A stretch of 64,000 bases of DNA. Source: Zeus faber (lineage: Eukaryota; Chordata; Actinopteri; Zeiformes; Zeidae). Under the pieces are notes generated by a model, which searched no databases, was not told the DNA's origin, and worked only from the letters and a program-made list of their open reading frames with translations. Made by a program: the position numbers and the translations under genes. The stretch covers positions 1,488,001-1,552,000 of the forward strand of contig OY482861.1 in assembly GCA_960531495.1 (NCBI GenBank), given 5' to 3'. Shown here in pieces: positions 62,501 through 64,000 of this stretch. Position 1 is the first letter of the stretch. Every line of letters starts with the position of its first letter.

Positions 62501-64000
62501 GTGTCAGACAGTTTAAATACAATGATAAACTAGTATGTGCTGCTCAAGTCTTGTTTGTCAACCAGTTTTAGGCCCAAATAAAATGTATTTTTCGAGTTCT
62601 GATAATTTTCATCAAAGTCTACACGTGAGAAAAAACGCATTTTCAGCCGATTTAAACGTCGAAAAGGCGAATCGGTTGAACGCTTCAGTCATTACTCCTT
62701 GTGACAGTGTCAGAAAGTGTAAATACAATGATAAACTAGTATGTGCTGCTAAAGTGTTGTTTGCCAACCAGTTTTAGGCCCATATAAAATGTATTTTTCG
62801 AGTTATGATCATTTTCCGAACTTTGGACCGTTTGCTGTCTAGCTGAATTAGAGAAACACCGAACCATTGTCTCTTTGTAGGCGCATGATTTAGAATGCTG
62901 CAGTACACCATATAACTTTAATGAATATGAGGAACTATTATGTGCTTCTTAAGTCTTTCTCAAAGACAGTTTAAATACAATGATAATCTAGTATGTGCTG
63001 CTAAAGTGTTGTTTGTCAACCAGTTTTAGGCCCATATAAAATGTATTTTTCGAGTTCTGATAATTTTCATCAAAGTCTACACATGTGGGAAAAAATGCAT
63101 TTTAAGCCGATTTTAACGTCGATTTGGCGGAACGGTTAAACGCTTCAGTCATTACTCTATGTGACAGTGTCAGACAGTTTAAATACAATGATAAACTAGT
63201 ATGTGCTGCTAAAGTGTTGTTTGTCAAACAGTTTTAGGTCCATATAAAATGTATTTTTCGAGTTATGATCATTTTCAGAACTTTGGACGATTTGCTGTCT
63301 AGCTGAATTAGAGAAACACCGAACAATTGTCTCTTTGTAGGTGCATGATTTTGAATGCTGCAGTACACCATATAACTTTAATTAATATGAGGAACAATTA
63401 TGTGCTTCTTAAGTCTTTCTCAAAGACAGTTTAAATACAATGATAAACTAGTATGTGCAGCTAAAGTCTTGTTTGTCAACCAGTTTTAGGCCCATATAAA
63501 ATGTATTTTTCGAGTTATGATAATTTTCATCAATGTCTACACGTGGGAAAAAACGCATTTTCAGTCGATTTAAACGTCGATTTGGCGGAACGGTTAAACG
63601 CTTCAGTCATTACTCTATGTGACAGTGTCAGTCAGTTTAAATACAATGATGAACTAGTATGTGCTGCTAAAGTCTTGTTTGTCAACCAGTTTTAGGCCCA
63701 TATAAAATGTATTTTTCGAGTTCAGATAATTTTCATCAAAGTCTACACGTGGGAAAAAACGCATTTTCAGTCGATTTAAACGTCGATTTGGCGGAACGGT
63801 TAAACACTTCAGCCATTACTCTATGTGACAGTGTCAGACAGTTTAAATACAATGATAAACTAGTATGTGCTGCTAAAGTCTTGTTTGTCAACCAGTTTTA
63901 GGCCCAAATAAAATGTATTTTTCAAGTTCTGATAATTTTCCGAACTTTGGACCGTTTGCTGTCTAGCTGAATTAGAGAAACACCGAACCATTGTCTCTTT
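59511..64000 (+). repeat. Satellite higher-order blocks of 1536, 1330 and 1330 bp
   Basis: Block starts fall at 59511, 61047, 62377 and 63707. The first is 1536 bp (about five A and two B monomers). The next two are each 1330 bp (four A and two B) but in different orders: A-B-A-A-B-A then A-A-B-A-B-A. C-type monomers are absent here. Confidence 0.8.

Larger units (their letters stand above)
42278..64000 (+). repeat. Composite satellite DNA array with higher-order structure (runs off window)
   Basis: More than 21.7 kb of tandem monomers, roughly one hundred, in one orientation. Monomer A is 206 bp, B is 252-253 bp, and C is a 196-bp shortened B. A and B share about 100 bp (acagtttaaatacaatgata through gtatttttcgag) and differ in the remainder. 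Higher-order blocks recur at spacings of 1779, 1984-1985, 5036-5038, 1561, 1536 and 1330 bp. Repeated 64-codon plus frames and 79-codon minus frames exist only because monomers are similar; each ends within its monomer and 206 is not a multiple of three. No transposase or other gene is present. Confidence 0.97.

Noticed and set aside
43816-63901. Dozens of 64-80 codon plus-strand frames beginning MYFSS and 79-codon minus-strand frames beginning MANNTLAAH
   Set aside because: They recur once per satellite monomer, end at a fixed TAG inside the monomer, and monomer length (206) is not a multiple of three. Their conservation is explained by array homogenisation.
42278-64000. CENP-B box or other centromere-protein motif in the satellite
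   Set aside because: I looked for the TTCG(N)4A(N)2CGGG pattern. The nearest word (gatttggcggaacggttaaa) does not match it. Centromere identity is neither supported nor excluded.
1-64000. CRISPR array
   Set aside because: The tandem repeats have no unique spacers of constant length between short repeats, and the sequence is vertebrate in character.

Overview
The window is non-coding, repeat-rich vertebrate DNA. It is most likely from a teleost fish, judged from a widespread teleost short repeat, a degenerate fish-type SGNH-hydrolase pseudogene, hAT and LINE-like relics, a class I-like endogenous retrovirus and a long satellite array. I see no intact host gene, no RNA gene and no CRISPR array. 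Nearly all open frames are shadows of repeats.

Layout: (1) 1-18067 and 19467-41159 are two direct copies of one 18-21.7 kb unit, differing by only occasional single bases in the stretches compared by eye. Each unit holds, in order: a GAAA/GATT purine array; a perfect 17-bp hairpin at its edge; unrecognised sequence with a teleost short repeat; the SGNH-like pseudogene; modules of a dispersed repeat; an endogenous retrovirus on the minus strand with one LTR and a tRNA-Trp primer site; a second block of the dispersed repeat; a LINE-like fragment; a hAT relic interrupted by a LINE-like tail; and unrecognised sequence. The array at 18061-21350 bridges the two copies. Copy 2 (19467-41159) has about 1 kb at 25107-26115 that copy 1 lacks, and its retrovirus is longer.

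(2) 41160-42277 is a spacer with no gene, a short hairpin, a CA run and a 43-bp scrap resembling the satellite beyond.

(3) From 42278 to the window end runs a composite satellite of more than 21 kb. It is built from a 206-bp monomer (A), a 252-253-bp monomer (B) that shares about 100 bp with A, and a 196-bp short B form (C), arranged in higher-order blocks.

Nothing here works as a pathway. The window records recent tandem duplication, satellite turnover by unequal exchange and layered transposon insertion. The duplication could also be an assembly artefact (two haplotypes joined end to end), which cannot be settled from sequence alone.
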